Below are positions 15,758 through 23,169 of a stretch of DNA of 64,000 nt, piece after piece; position 1 is the first letter of the stretch, and the number at the start of each line of letters is the position of its first letter. The position numbers and the translations under genes were made by a program. Source of the stretch: Paenibacillus radicis (ex Xue et al. 2023) (lineage in GTDB: Bacteria; Bacillota; Bacilli; Paenibacillales; NBRC-103111); contig NZ_JANQBD010000015.1 in assembly GCF_024722015.1 (NCBI RefSeq), positions 1 through 64,000 on the forward strand. The letters run 5' to 3'. Under the pieces are notes generated by a model, which was not told where the DNA came from, did not search any database, and saw nothing but the letters and a program-made list of their open reading frames with translations.

Positions 15758-16649
15758 ACCGTATGAGTGCGAGATATGCAAAGACACTCCTCAATCTAAA
15801 TTAATACCAATCATTGATTCTGAGACAGGGGAACAAGTTGTTGAAATGCGACCTGTTTATGGTCCATGCAATGTTATCACTGGATACACAGAAATCAAGC
15901 AACAGCAATGGGTTGAAGTAATCTGCGAATGCGAAGAATGGAAGAAAGCAAGAAGGCGGTTACAAAGCAGTGGTATTGCAGAAGAGTTCCAAAGGGTCAC
16001 CTTTTCGGATTATCTTACACAAGGAAAACATTACCTCTTTGAAGTAGCTCGTCGAAAGAGTCTGGAGTATGTAAGCATTGCCGCCAATGATTATTTCTCA
16101 AGGATTCGTCAGAAAGAACGGACAAGGGGGAATGGATTGATTCTTTGCGGGGAGCCTGGAAGCGGAAAGACAACACTGATCTTTGCCGTGGGAAATGCGC
16201 TTCTTGCAAGGAAGGTACCAGTCCTTTATTTCCAACATAGAGAAGAATTCAACAAAATTAAAAACAATAGCTTCGATGACAATGGATTATACAAGCGGTT
16301 AAGAGAAATTCGAGGAATTTTGCTTTGGGACGATCTGTTCAAGACAAAGAAAAAAGATAAGAATGGCCAGCGAGATATTGCGGATTGGGAAGCCGATGCA
16401 TCTTGGGACATTATTAATCATCGGAATCAATTTGACTTACCAACTGCTTATAGCACTGAATGGTCACCGGCAGAACTTATGAGCATGGACCGTAGCTTTG
16501 CTGGTCGGATGATCGAACGTTGCAAACATCCAACGGATGCACAAAAAGATATGCTTGTTTGGTTCAGGTTAACAAAAAAAGAAATTGAAGAAGGTATGGA
16601 CCCAATAAAAGTGTTCGATCATCGATTTATGCGACTTGGTGGTGATTGA
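15591..16649 (+). CDS. DnaC/DnaI-like helicase loader (AAA+ ATPase)
   Basis: 352 aa. A zinc-knuckle region has C60xxC63 and C112xC114, followed by an AAA+ module with Walker A GEPGSGKTT (187-195), Walker B LLWDDL (244-249) and a final arginine-rich lid. Family members load the replicative helicase at the origin with the initiator. The frame is open from ATG 15591, overlapping the initiator by 167 bp. Later in-frame ATGs (15636 after GCATGG, 15672) would shorten the overlap, but the N-terminal residues look genuine (FLKWLEGAKERARRAAEG). The true start is uncertain. Confidence 0.88.
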   Translation: MSSTNINKPEPDFLSMEETLQEPIFLKWLEGAKERARRAAEGSQRNTSTALGSVSKPYECEICKDTPQSKLIPIIDSETGEQVVEMRPVYGPCNVITGYTEIKQQQWVEVICECEEWKKARRRLQSSGIAEEFQRVTFSDYLTQGKHYLFEVARRKSLEYVSIAANDYFSRIRQKERTRGNGLILCGEPGSGKTTLIFAVGNALLARKVPVLYFQHREEFNKIKNNSFDDNGLYKRLREIRGILLWDDLFKTKKKDKNGQRDIADWEADASWDIINHRNQFDLPTAYSTEWSPAELMSMDRSFAGRMIERCKHPTDAQKDMLVWFRLTKKEIEEGMDPIKVFDHRFMRLGGD

Positions 16650-16651
16650 GA

Positions 16652-16768
16652 ATGGAATCAAATGATATTGACTACGATGCCATATGCCAAGAAATAAAAG
16701 ATGAGATTGAATGGGAATATAGTCAAATGCATCAGGATGTATTGATGGCTATGGAGGACTATAGATGA
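16652..16768 (+). CDS. Small acidic peptide gene, unknown
   Basis: 38 aa, starting MESNDIDYDAICQEIKDEI and ending MAMEDYR, strongly acidic. It begins 2 bp after the loader stop and overlaps the next gene in ATGA, so it fits the operon. No family recognised; its small size keeps confidence moderate. Confidence 0.45.
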   Translation: MESNDIDYDAICQEIKDEIEWEYSQMHQDVLMAMEDYR

Positions 16769-17082
16769 GTCTTGAATATCTTTTCTCTGACCCAAGACCA
16801 GAAATAAAACAAGACACTAACCACTGGAATAAGCTTTTAAGGCTCGTTTCCACTTTGGACGATAAACAACAGGTCGGCATGAAGCTTCAGCGCCTTTTAT
16901 GGACAACTAGAAGCGCAGGCACCATGCTCAAACCTTCGGTGGAAGGATTGAAATTGGTACTAATCCTTGGAGAAAGCAGCGGTTGGGAAACGGAGCAATA
17001 TTTCGAAAAGGTCAAGAAAGACCATTTAGGTCCATACTCTACGGAAATACACCATCTTCTTAAAAAGGTGATAGAGCCATGA
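16765..17082 (+). CDS. Phage replication-region protein, unknown
   Basis: 105 aa, helical, with LLRLVSTLDDKQQVGMKLQR and LLHHL-like helices near the end. It carries no membrane segment or known motif. Coupled at both ends by 4-base overlaps between the helicase loader and the sliding clamp, suggesting a role in DNA replication, but this is only positional. Confidence 0.55.
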   Translation: MSLEYLFSDPRPEIKQDTNHWNKLLRLVSTLDDKQQVGMKLQRLLWTTRSAGTMLKPSVEGLKLVLILGESSGWETEQYFEKVKKDHLGPYSTEIHHLLKKVIEP

Positions 17083-17336
17083 GCAAACAAACAGAAATGG
17101 AGAACATATACCAAAGTTTTGAATGGCTGCTCAGGGAACGGCTAGAACAACTGGATGCATTGTCTCGAAAGATGTGTAATGAAATGTCTGCCTGCGGCAT
17201 ATCACAAGCGCTTTACTTACCGTATATCCAAATTAAAGTAAAAAATTTAGCTGCAGCTGTTGTTGAAAAAGAAGATGAAGATTATCTGAGAATTCATAAC
17301 CAAACACGTAGAGCAAAGCGCTCCGGGAGGAATTAA
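17079..17336 (+). CDS. Phage replication-region protein, unknown
   Basis: 85 aa, helical, with YQSFEWLLRERLEQLDALS and a basic tail ending RRAKRSGRN. It overlaps the preceding stop by four bases and ends one base before the clamp gene start. No recognised domain. Confidence 0.5.
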   Translation: MSKQTEMENIYQSFEWLLRERLEQLDALSRKMCNEMSACGISQALYLPYIQIKVKNLAAAVVEKEDEDYLRIHNQTRRAKRSGRN

Positions 17337-17337
17337 T

Positions 17338-18435
17338 GTGGAGTTTTCTATCGACAAGAAACATCTATTAAAACCATTAGAAGAAGTGCTAAAAGCCGTT
17401 CCCAATAAGCCCCCTATTCCTATACTGACAAATATCATGTTTGAAGTTAATGAATCGGGTTTAACTCTTCTAGCTGGGGATGGAAATTTATTTATACAAG
17501 CTCATGTAGAGCCTGAATATTTTGAGTTTGTGTCCGCTGGCAAATTAGCTGTGACCGGAAAATTAATCATGGATATCATAAAAAAAATTGGCAGTGACGT
17601 AACGGTTAAGGCCAAGGGATTTCAAGTATCAATTCAAAGTGGGAGATCATGTTTTGAACTTTCAGGTGTTGATCCAGAAGAGTTTCCGATAGCTCCTGAA
17701 GTTCCGAATGGAACGATTTCTGTGAGTAGCATTTTATTAAAAACGATGATAGCTAAGACATTTTTTGCGGTATATAACAAGGATGACTATAGAATTTTAA
17801 ACGGAATTCATTTTCAATTTTCTCCTAACCAAATTAATTTAACTGCTACGAACCGTCACCGCATGGCTCAGGTGTTAGCGGAAGTTGAATGCGAAAGGGA
17901 AGTATCTGCATCAATCGAGAACTTAGATAAATTAATGAAAATCTTAGATGTTGATACAAATATTGAATTGTCTCTTTCAATGGAATGGTTTGTGGCAAAA
18001 TCAAAGGAATTTACCCTATATTCAAGACTTTTAGAAGGGGTATATCCAGACATACAAAAAATGATTCCTAATAAATTCAACACTACTATAAAGGTCAATA
18101 GGAACGAATTATTGAAAGCTTTCGAACTTGTTGGAATTATTGCAGAGCAGGAAGATGGAAAAGTGAAGAGAGCCAATTTAGTGATTGGAGATGAATTGGA
18201 AATAAATTCTAAGCCTGAAGGATCAAAAAAGGTTGTCGATTTTGTTGAGTGCATAACTATTGATGGAGAAAAATTTACTTTAGCAGTAAATGTAAAATAC
18301 ATGCAGGATGCTTTAAAGGCAATAGATGAGAATGAAGTCATCATTAAACTTAAAAGTCCGTTGGACCCGTTCGTCATTAGTGGATTAAATAACCATAATG
18401 AGACACAATTGTTGCTTCCATACAGAATTTCATAA
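17338..18435 (+). CDS. dnaN: Phage DNA polymerase III beta subunit (sliding clamp)
   Basis: 365 aa with the three-domain clamp layout. It begins with VDKK-like FSIDKKHLLKPLEEVLKAVP and the conserved PIPILTNIMFEV. The middle carries VTGKLIMDIIKKI, the EFP motif (DPEEFPIAPEVP) and ATNRHRMAQ. It ends LLLPYRIS, matching the LxPxRT-like clamp C-terminus. A phage clamp could tether the host polymerase to phage DNA. Start is GTG 17338, immediately after the previous stop. Moderately diverged from host DnaN families, so it is phage cargo and not the chromosomal copy. Confidence 0.92.
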   Translation: MEFSIDKKHLLKPLEEVLKAVPNKPPIPILTNIMFEVNESGLTLLAGDGNLFIQAHVEPEYFEFVSAGKLAVTGKLIMDIIKKIGSDVTVKAKGFQVSIQSGRSCFELSGVDPEEFPIAPEVPNGTISVSSILLKTMIAKTFFAVYNKDDYRILNGIHFQFSPNQINLTATNRHRMAQVLAEVECEREVSASIENLDKLMKILDVDTNIELSLSMEWFVAKSKEFTLYSRLLEGVYPDIQKMIPNKFNTTIKVNRNELLKAFELVGIIAEQEDGKVKRANLVIGDELEINSKPEGSKKVVDFVECITIDGEKFTLAVNVKYMQDALKAIDENEVIIKLKSPLDPFVISGLNNHNETQLLLPYRIS

Positions 18436-18453
18436 AGGAGAGGGTGGTAATCC

Positions 18454-18831
18454 TTGGAAAGGATCGTATTAAAAATCAATAGCATTCCCCCATCCCTTAA
18501 TGTAATTGAAAGAATGTATCGTTTCAAACGTCAGAAGGCCAAAGATGAATGGGAATCGTTAGTCGGATGGGAAGCAAAGCTTCAAAAGATTATCCCCAAT
18601 CAGGCTATTCAGAAATGTAAGGTCAGACTGATCTATCATTTCATAGATAACAGAGGTCGGGATCCAGATAACTATAATGGAAAATGGACCTTGGATGGTT
18701 TGCGAAAAATCGGAATTATCGCAAATGATACCTTCAAACATGTTGATTTAAAGGCTGTACTCGGGGAAGTGGATAGAAAAAATCCACATATGGAAGTGAT
18801 TATTGAGTACGAAAGGACTGAAGATATATGA
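18454..18831 (+). CDS. rusA: RusA-family Holliday junction resolvase
   Basis: 125 aa from TTG 18454 after AAAGGAGAGGGTGG. RusA features are present: N-terminal SIPPSLN, then RDPDNYNGKWTLDGLRKIGI with likely metal-binding D70, D72 and D81, followed by NDTFK and DLKAVLGEVD. RusA dimers cut Holliday junctions in phage recombination and late replication intermediates. The preceding recombination genes make this role sensible. Ends overlapping the next start (ATGA). Confidence 0.9.
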   Translation: MERIVLKINSIPPSLNVIERMYRFKRQKAKDEWESLVGWEAKLQKIIPNQAIQKCKVRLIYHFIDNRGRDPDNYNGKWTLDGLRKIGIIANDTFKHVDLKAVLGEVDRKNPHMEVIIEYERTEDI

Positions 18832-19013
18832 GGCAAGAACTGAGAGATCTAAGAACAAAAGGTTTGATTTTTACATTGGGTCAAGAAAAATACATTATCC
18901 GCAAGGCTACTGAACAAGAATTAGCTGAACACGGAATTGCAGCTGATCCTAATCAAGTAACTATGGATATAGATAATAATGTCGCTGTAGTCCCGGCATT
19001 TATGGGAGATTGA
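18828..19013 (+). CDS. Small phage protein, unknown
   Basis: 61 aa. The pattern LIFTLGQEKYIIRKATEQEL suggests a small beta-rich fold. Coupled by ATGA to the resolvase gene. No known family. Confidence 0.5.
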   Translation: MRQELRDLRTKGLIFTLGQEKYIIRKATEQELAEHGIAADPNQVTMDIDNNVAVVPAFMGD

Positions 19014-19016
19014 GTT

Positions 19017-19127
19017 ATGGGAGCAGCATTTAATATTATCGACAATTGCGAATACAAAACGTATGCAGTCCTGTTCGGCGGCATTGGTGGAGCAACAGTG
19101 GGATATAACACAGGCGGGGTACATTGA
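19017..19127 (+). pseudogene. N-terminal remnant resembling a C5-cytosine methyltransferase
   Basis: 36 codons, ending at TGA 19125, containing LFGGIGGATVGYNTGGVH. That pattern resembles motif I of C5-cytosine methyltransferases (FxGxGG...G...G). Nothing of motifs IV to X follows. It starts just after the preceding stop with GAGTT before the ATG. I infer a gene cut off by deletion, with the shared promoter element at 19138 now beginning 11 bp after the stop. It could also be a short unrelated peptide. Confidence 0.35.
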
Positions 19128-19137
19128 CACCTTTAAA

Positions 19138-19173
19138 TTCCGTAGTAACTCCGCAGTTAATAGTGATTAAACT
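19138..19173 (+). promoter_or_regulatory. Putative phage promoter, copy 1 of the CCGTAGTAA family
   Basis: TTCCGTAGTAAC at 19138 is followed exactly 30 nt later by TAAACT (19168-19173). Four other intergenic sites show the same element and spacing. It would drive the HNH gene at 19288. This is the weakest -10 of the five. Confidence 0.4.
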
Positions 19174-19287
19174 AGAATTAACTAAGAATACAAAACGGTT
19201 ATCAAATGAAGAAGTCCCAGAGTAAGCAATCTGAAAAGTATGTATAGGTCGTGTTATTAATCAGGGTAAGAGGAGGCGAGAGAGGAT

Positions 19288-19947
19288 ATGGCACATCAAA
19301 CATTTTGGAAACCTGAGAAGGTAGTCAAAGAAAAGAAGCAATGGAGATCAGGTACAAAATCTAAGAAAGAAGTTCCTGAATGGAAGAAAAGTATCCTCTC
19401 TCATCACAACTCAAGTCCAAGTAGAGCAGATCGAGCGGATTTTCCAAGGAATGTAATTGAAGAATTAATTGCAGAATCTAACGGTTTGTGCCAGTGCTGC
19501 GGACGACTTCCAGCTGAAACAACACATCATGTAAGGCCTCGTGGACGGAGTGGGCGGGGCGTAAAAACAAATGGTATGCGATTAAATTGGGTTTGCCATG
19601 ACAGGATCCAAACGAATGAGGAAGAACTGCAGTATTGGATGTCTGAATGGGAACGTAAATATGGAGCTAACTTCTATTTTGATGAACAAGATTGGGAGGA
19701 ACACTATCTTAAGCAGACCGCAGCGAATGCAGCTGAGCAAGACAAACAGCAACGTGTAAAACGCATAGAGCCTATAGTAGACCTATTATCCGCTGCTGCG
19801 GGCAGAACACTGATAGCCAAGGAAATGCGTCTGTTAGATGGTATGGATGATAAGGAAATGGTTATCTTCGCCAAGCTTATGCAGGATGTTGTCGGTGCGG
19901 CATTGGCTGTTGAGAAGCCGTTAGGGTACGGACACTTTAATGATTAG
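19288..19947 (+). CDS. HNH-type nuclease-like protein
   Basis: 219 aa. Residues 66-107 hold a zinc/HNH core: CxCC at 68-71, paired histidines H80-H81 in TTHHVRPRG, N100 in MRLNW and CH at 103-104. The basic N-terminus (KKQWRSGTKSKKEVPEWKKS) may contact DNA, and the C-terminal 80 residues are helical. Such proteins may be homing or structure-specific phage nucleases. Start ATG 19288 after AGAGGAGGCGAGAGAGG. It is separated from the replication operon and has its own promoter candidate. Confidence 0.75.
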   Translation: MAHQTFWKPEKVVKEKKQWRSGTKSKKEVPEWKKSILSHHNSSPSRADRADFPRNVIEELIAESNGLCQCCGRLPAETTHHVRPRGRSGRGVKTNGMRLNWVCHDRIQTNEEELQYWMSEWERKYGANFYFDEQDWEEHYLKQTAANAAEQDKQQRVKRIEPIVDLLSAAAGRTLIAKEMRLLDGMDDKEMVIFAKLMQDVVGAALAVEKPLGYGHFND

Positions 19948-19998
19948 CCATCTATAAGGGAAGCCCTTATACTGCTGCCTATTTGATATCTAGAATTT

Positions 19999-20310
19999 CT
20001 ATAAATTAAACAAAAAGATAATAACAATAATTACAATTCCTATAACCAAAAATCTAATAATAAATTTCTTCAACCCAAGCCTCTTGACTACCAAGCATTT
20101 AATTACATCCATGAAAAAAGATACAAATGAATATAACAGCAGCTGTATAGGTTTTAATCCTTGGTTTCTTTTCTCTCGTATTTTTTTAATTGTTCCCCAG
20201 GTGAAAAATGATACTAGGGCAAGTACCATACCGATTGCTAAAAGAATTCCTAATTTGATAAGAAGATATGAAACAATCACCTCGATCCATTCATCTTCGC
20301 GATTAAACAT
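19999..20310 (-). CDS. Small membrane protein, three predicted helices
   Basis: 103 aa with hydrophobic stretches at about 15-38 (LLIKLGILLAIGMVLALVSF), 55-72 and 83-102 (IIRFLVIGIVIIVIIFLF). It lies second in a two-gene minus-strand unit. Its first 50 residues match the neighbouring 47-aa gene (MFxxExxWI start, then GI-L-IxLVS-x-W-TIK), so the two are paralogues. AT-rich and oppositely oriented to its surroundings, typical of a lysogeny-expressed accessory gene. Function unknown. Confidence 0.6.
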   Translation of the reverse strand: MFNREDEWIEVIVSYLLIKLGILLAIGMVLALVSFFTWGTIKKIREKRNQGLKPIQLLLYSFVSFFMDVIKCLVVKRLGLKKFIIRFLVIGIVIIVIIFLFNL

Positions 20311-20342
20311 TGGATCACATCCATCATTAAAAGTGAGAACTG

Positions 20343-20486
20343 TTACCCGTCATCTCTATTCTTATAATTTTTAATCGTGTCCCAGATTAAATAAGAAACT
20401 AATGCGATTACTAAAATGATTCCTATTCCAATTAGAAAAAATGATAATAGAGAGTTAAATATCCATGATTCTTCTCCACTAAACAT
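20343..20486 (-). CDS. Mini membrane protein, paralogue of the neighbour
   Basis: 47 aa, starting MFSGEESWIFNSLLSFFLIG, with one transmembrane helix (about 14-36) and a basic tail (WDTIKNYKNRDDG). It is first in the minus-strand pair and similar over its length to the N-terminus of the 103-aa protein downstream. The ribosome binding site is weak (GATGGGAT). Likely membrane-inserted; role unknown. Confidence 0.5.
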   Translation of the reverse strand: MFSGEESWIFNSLLSFFLIGIGIILVIALVSYLIWDTIKNYKNRDDG

Positions 20487-20662
20487 ATCCCATCACATAC
20501 TTTCTTGAGAAAATCTTAAACTTAAATTATCAAATTTGGGATGTTATTGATAGTACTAAATTTAAATAGTACTTTCACTTCTTCGTTTCTTCTTAATCAG
20601 CGCAGCTGAGACCGTATCAGGTTTTTAAACCTAACAACACTCTACATAGGGGGATATAAGGA

Positions 20663-20863
20663 ATGAATATACCGGAAATGGGACATGGTCCAATCACATT
20701 ACAGTTCTCGCCTAATCAGAAAACGATGCAATTGCGAGACAATCTTTCGGGTTTATGGTGTGCATGCGGACAACCAGCAATAGAATATCATGGCGATAAT
20801 CTGCCGCCTCATCAATTTTTATGCGTGAAACATGCGTTCGAAATAAGGGTAGAGGAGGCTTAG
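20663..20863 (+). CDS. Small phage protein with possible zinc site
   Basis: 66 aa. CACGQPA (34-40) with a later Cys-x-x-His (CVKH, 54-57) could bind one zinc ion. It follows AAGGA and is one base ahead of the YopX-like gene, so it belongs to the same transcript. No known family. Confidence 0.5.
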   Translation: MNIPEMGHGPITLQFSPNQKTMQLRDNLSGLWCACGQPAIEYHGDNLPPHQFLCVKHAFEIRVEEA

Positions 20864-20864
20864 T

Positions 20865-21293
20865 ATGAGCACAGATATAAAGGATATGCAGCCGGTGAAG
20901 AAATTCAGGGGTAAGCGATTCGACAATGGTGAATGGGTACACGGAAGTTTGATCGGTAACGATATAATAGTTGGAAATATCGTAGAGTGGGACAGCGAAT
21001 ATTTTTGTACAGAATTTTGGCTGAAAGTCTATCCGGTAACAGTGGGGCAGTTTAATGGATATTTCGGACTGAACTTTTTTGAAGGCGACATTATGGCAAT
21101 AGCTTGCGATTGTGACAGCGAATACGGTTGCACGCATGGCGATGGAATTTATGAAATTGTATGGGATTACGAAGCAGCAGGGTTCGGAATTAAGAAAAAT
21201 GGCCGGATATGGAGTTTAGATAATTACGGTGTTGAAAATATGCGAATCGTTGGAAATCGATTCGACAACCCCGAACTACTGAAAAGAGAATAA
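20865..21293 (+). CDS. YopX-family protein
   Basis: 142 aa. The start VKKFRGKRFDNGEWVHGSLI and the later TVGQFNGYFGLNFFEGDIM match the YopX family of Bacillus phage SPbeta and many Firmicute phages, which form a beta-barrel multimer of unknown function. A cysteine cluster (CDCDSEYGC) sits in the variable insertion. Good ribosome binding site (AGAGGAGG). Confident family call, unknown role. Confidence 0.8.
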   Translation: MSTDIKDMQPVKKFRGKRFDNGEWVHGSLIGNDIIVGNIVEWDSEYFCTEFWLKVYPVTVGQFNGYFGLNFFEGDIMAIACDCDSEYGCTHGDGIYEIVWDYEAAGFGIKKNGRIWSLDNYGVENMRIVGNRFDNPELLKRE

Positions 21294-21342
21294 ACCAGCC
21301 TGTCCCAATAAAGGATATAGCCATGAATGGAGGGGAACGAGG

Positions 21343-21645
21343 TTGAGCCAAACAGAAAAAGTTTATCTTTGTGGAATATGTGATGGAGAGAAGATCCAAG
21401 ATGGTGAGGTTTGCTGGGGATGTAACGGCATTGGATTTGATGTTGAAGGCCAGGACGATCCGGTTTGCCCTAATTGTGGTAAAACAAAGGATTATGTAGA
21501 CGGAGAAACATTTGGAAGGGATGGATGGATAGATGAAGCTGAAGGCGAAATTTATTGCGTCAATTGCAGAAGCACGTATAGGGTCATGCTCCACTTGTCG
21601 TACTCGTATACCTCAATTGTAGACAAGGATGGAGGAACAACCTAA
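21343..21645 (+). CDS. Double zinc-ribbon protein
   Basis: 100 aa from TTG 21343 after GGAGGGGAACGAGG. Four CxxC knuckles are visible: CGIC, CWGC, CPNC and CVNC, arranged as two zinc ribbons, the first like a DnaJ-type CxxCxG repeat. Possibly a nucleic-acid or chaperone adaptor. It overlaps the first ASCH gene by one base. Confidence 0.55.
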   Translation: MSQTEKVYLCGICDGEKIQDGEVCWGCNGIGFDVEGQDDPVCPNCGKTKDYVDGETFGRDGWIDEAEGEIYCVNCRSTYRVMLHLSYSYTSIVDKDGGTT

Positions 21646-22100
21646 TGAAGGCTCTAACCATACATCAACCGTGGGCAACACTTATAGCTCTGGGAGAGAA
21701 GCGATTTGAGACGCGCAGTTGGGCGACTAAATACCGTGGTCCGCTGGCGATCCATGCAGGCAAGAAAGTAGATAAGGAGATATGCCGACAAGAACCTTTT
21801 AAAACAATCTTGGAAAAGCACGGTTACACTGCGGACAACCTGTCGACTGGGGTGGTTGTGGCGGTTGCTAATTTATCGGAATGGTACGAAGTACACATCG
21901 ATCATACAGGAGACGCAGTTTTGATAAGTGGTAACGTGCCTGCTGTATGGGTGGGAAAAGATTCAAACGAATTTAATTTTGGATGGTATGATGACGGTCG
22001 CTTTGCGTGGGGATTAACTAATGTACGAATACTTCCCTTCCCTACTTTAGCCAGAGGTCAGCAAGGATTATGGAATTGGGATGGAGGAACAACCGAATGA
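21645..22100 (+). CDS. ASCH-domain protein, copy A
   Basis: 151 aa. It begins MKALTIHQPWATLIALGEKR and carries FETRSW and IHAGKK, the conserved QPWA-x-x-I, K-x-ETRsW and IHAgk signature of the ASCH fold, which binds modified nucleotides or RNA. Phage ASCH proteins may act in nucleic-acid modification or transcript control. A near-complete second copy follows in tandem. Start preceded by ATGGAGGAACAACC. Confidence 0.85.
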   Translation: MKALTIHQPWATLIALGEKRFETRSWATKYRGPLAIHAGKKVDKEICRQEPFKTILEKHGYTADNLSTGVVVAVANLSEWYEVHIDHTGDAVLISGNVPAVWVGKDSNEFNFGWYDDGRFAWGLTNVRILPFPTLARGQQGLWNWDGGTTE

Positions 22101-22537
22101 AAGCCATAACGATCATTCAACCTTGGGCCACGCTTATTTCTCTTGGAGAGAAGAAATTTGAAACACGCAGTTGGCCCACGAAGCACCGGGGGCTTATCGC
22201 CATCCATGCAGGCAAGAAGGTGAATAAAGAAGTTTGCAAGGAAGAGCCGTTCCATAGTGTGCTTGCGAAGCATGGTTATACGGCGGACAATCTCCCAACA
22301 GGGATGATATTGGCTACATGTAAATTGAATGATTGTTGGATGGTAGGAAATACGCAAGGAAATTCTGCAATAGTTGAAAGTGGATCTTGTAAAAGAGCCG
22401 TGACCGGAAACGATTACTCCTTTGGTTGGTATGATCGTGGAAGGTATGCGTGGGAGCTTGCAGATATAAAAATGATATATGATCCAGTGCCAGCCAAGGG
22501 ACAGCAAGGATTATGGAACTGGGATGGAAGACATTAG
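22097..22537 (+). CDS. ASCH-domain protein, copy B (tandem paralogue)
   Basis: 146 aa from ATG 22097, overlapping copy A in ATGA. The protein aligns with copy A end to end: QPWATLISLGEKKFETRSW, IHAGKKVNKEVC, KHGYTADNLPTG, FGWYDRGRYAW and GQQGLWNWDG. The same ribosome-binding leader (GATGGAGGAACAACC) precedes both copies. The middle region differs, with a short insertion NTQGNSAIVESGSCKRAV, so the copies have diverged. Likely a gene duplication with possible specialisation. Confidence 0.85.
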   Translation: MKAITIIQPWATLISLGEKKFETRSWPTKHRGLIAIHAGKKVNKEVCKEEPFHSVLAKHGYTADNLPTGMILATCKLNDCWMVGNTQGNSAIVESGSCKRAVTGNDYSFGWYDRGRYAWELADIKMIYDPVPAKGQQGLWNWDGRH

Positions 22538-22820
22538 AAGCAAATTGGAGGCTGAAGGCCATCGAGCCGACCTCACCTAGCCGAACAACTCTTACTTATG
22601 CTTTGTTTTTGGAAGAGGACACCATTAACCATACAAGACATGCAAGAAAAACAAGCACTAAAATAAGACCTGGAACAGAAAAAAAATGTTGGAAAATCAA
22701 TATAACTATCCAATACCAAGGAATATCCAATTGAGCCACCTCCGAACTTTAACTTACCAAATTTAGGTTGATGGCGAAAGTAATAATTTTGAGTAGTACC
22801 ATATTAAACACCCATTACAA
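22538..22820. other. Non-coding or eroded stretch
   Basis: No convincing gene. One plus-strand frame (22513-22734) stays open but overlaps copy B, lacks a ribosome binding site and has no recognisable features. Other frames give only peptides of fewer than 30 residues. The stretch may contain a promoter for the late regulator or degraded sequence. Confidence 0.5.
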
Positions 22821-22846
22821 ATAAAAAACTCTCTTTGCAGAGAGTT
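22821..22846 (-). terminator. Intrinsic terminator for the minus-strand HU-like gene
   Basis: On the minus strand AACTCTCT-GCAA-AGAGAGTT (22846-22827) is followed by TTTTAT. It has an 8-bp perfect stem and lies 24 bp after the stop of the minus-strand gene at 22871. Confidence 0.8.
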
Positions 22847-22870
22847 AACGCAGTTCATCTTCACCTATAA

Positions 22871-23008
22871 TCAGACTTTGAATTTCGTTATTGGTTTCGA
22901 CAGGGAGCCTTGTTTTGAAGAACCAATCAACGCATAAACTGCCTTCTCTGTCTGTGGCTCTGTGATACCGGCTTCGTCAGCTACTTGCTTAGTGACAATA
23001 TGTTTCAT
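22871..23008 (-). CDS. Mini HU-like protein (truncated DNA-binding fold)
   Basis: 45 aa from ATG 23008, set by TGGAGG about 10 nt upstream. IVTKQVADEAGITEPQTEKA resembles the first two helices of HU/IHF proteins (VAExxGLSKKxxEKAV). The beta saddle and DNA-gripping arms are missing; the rest is SSKQGSLSKPITKFKV. It has its own terminator and opposite orientation, so it may be expressed in lysogeny. It could be a remnant, or a small dimer that interferes with host HU. Homology is by eye only. Confidence 0.5.
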   Translation of the reverse strand: MKHIVTKQVADEAGITEPQTEKAVYALIGSSKQGSLSKPITKFKV

Positions 23009-23169
23009 AAACTTATTTACCTCCATTTGGATTTTTCGATGGTTAATATTTGAAACAAATGAATTCTTATTCATGATATGGATTTGTAAACACAATAAGG
23101 AATTATTCGGTAATACTGAACAATTCAACATGTAAGTTATCCTTACAGGTTAATAAGGAGGATGTACAG

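Noticed and set aside
17868..18527. 219-codon minus-strand open frame
   Set aside because: It lies opposite the clear sliding clamp gene, is low-complexity Ser/Phe-rich and has no ribosome binding site; it is a shadow of the clamp codon bias.
22513..22734. 73-codon plus-strand frame
   Set aside because: Starts inside the second ASCH gene without a ribosome binding site and encodes no recognisable protein.
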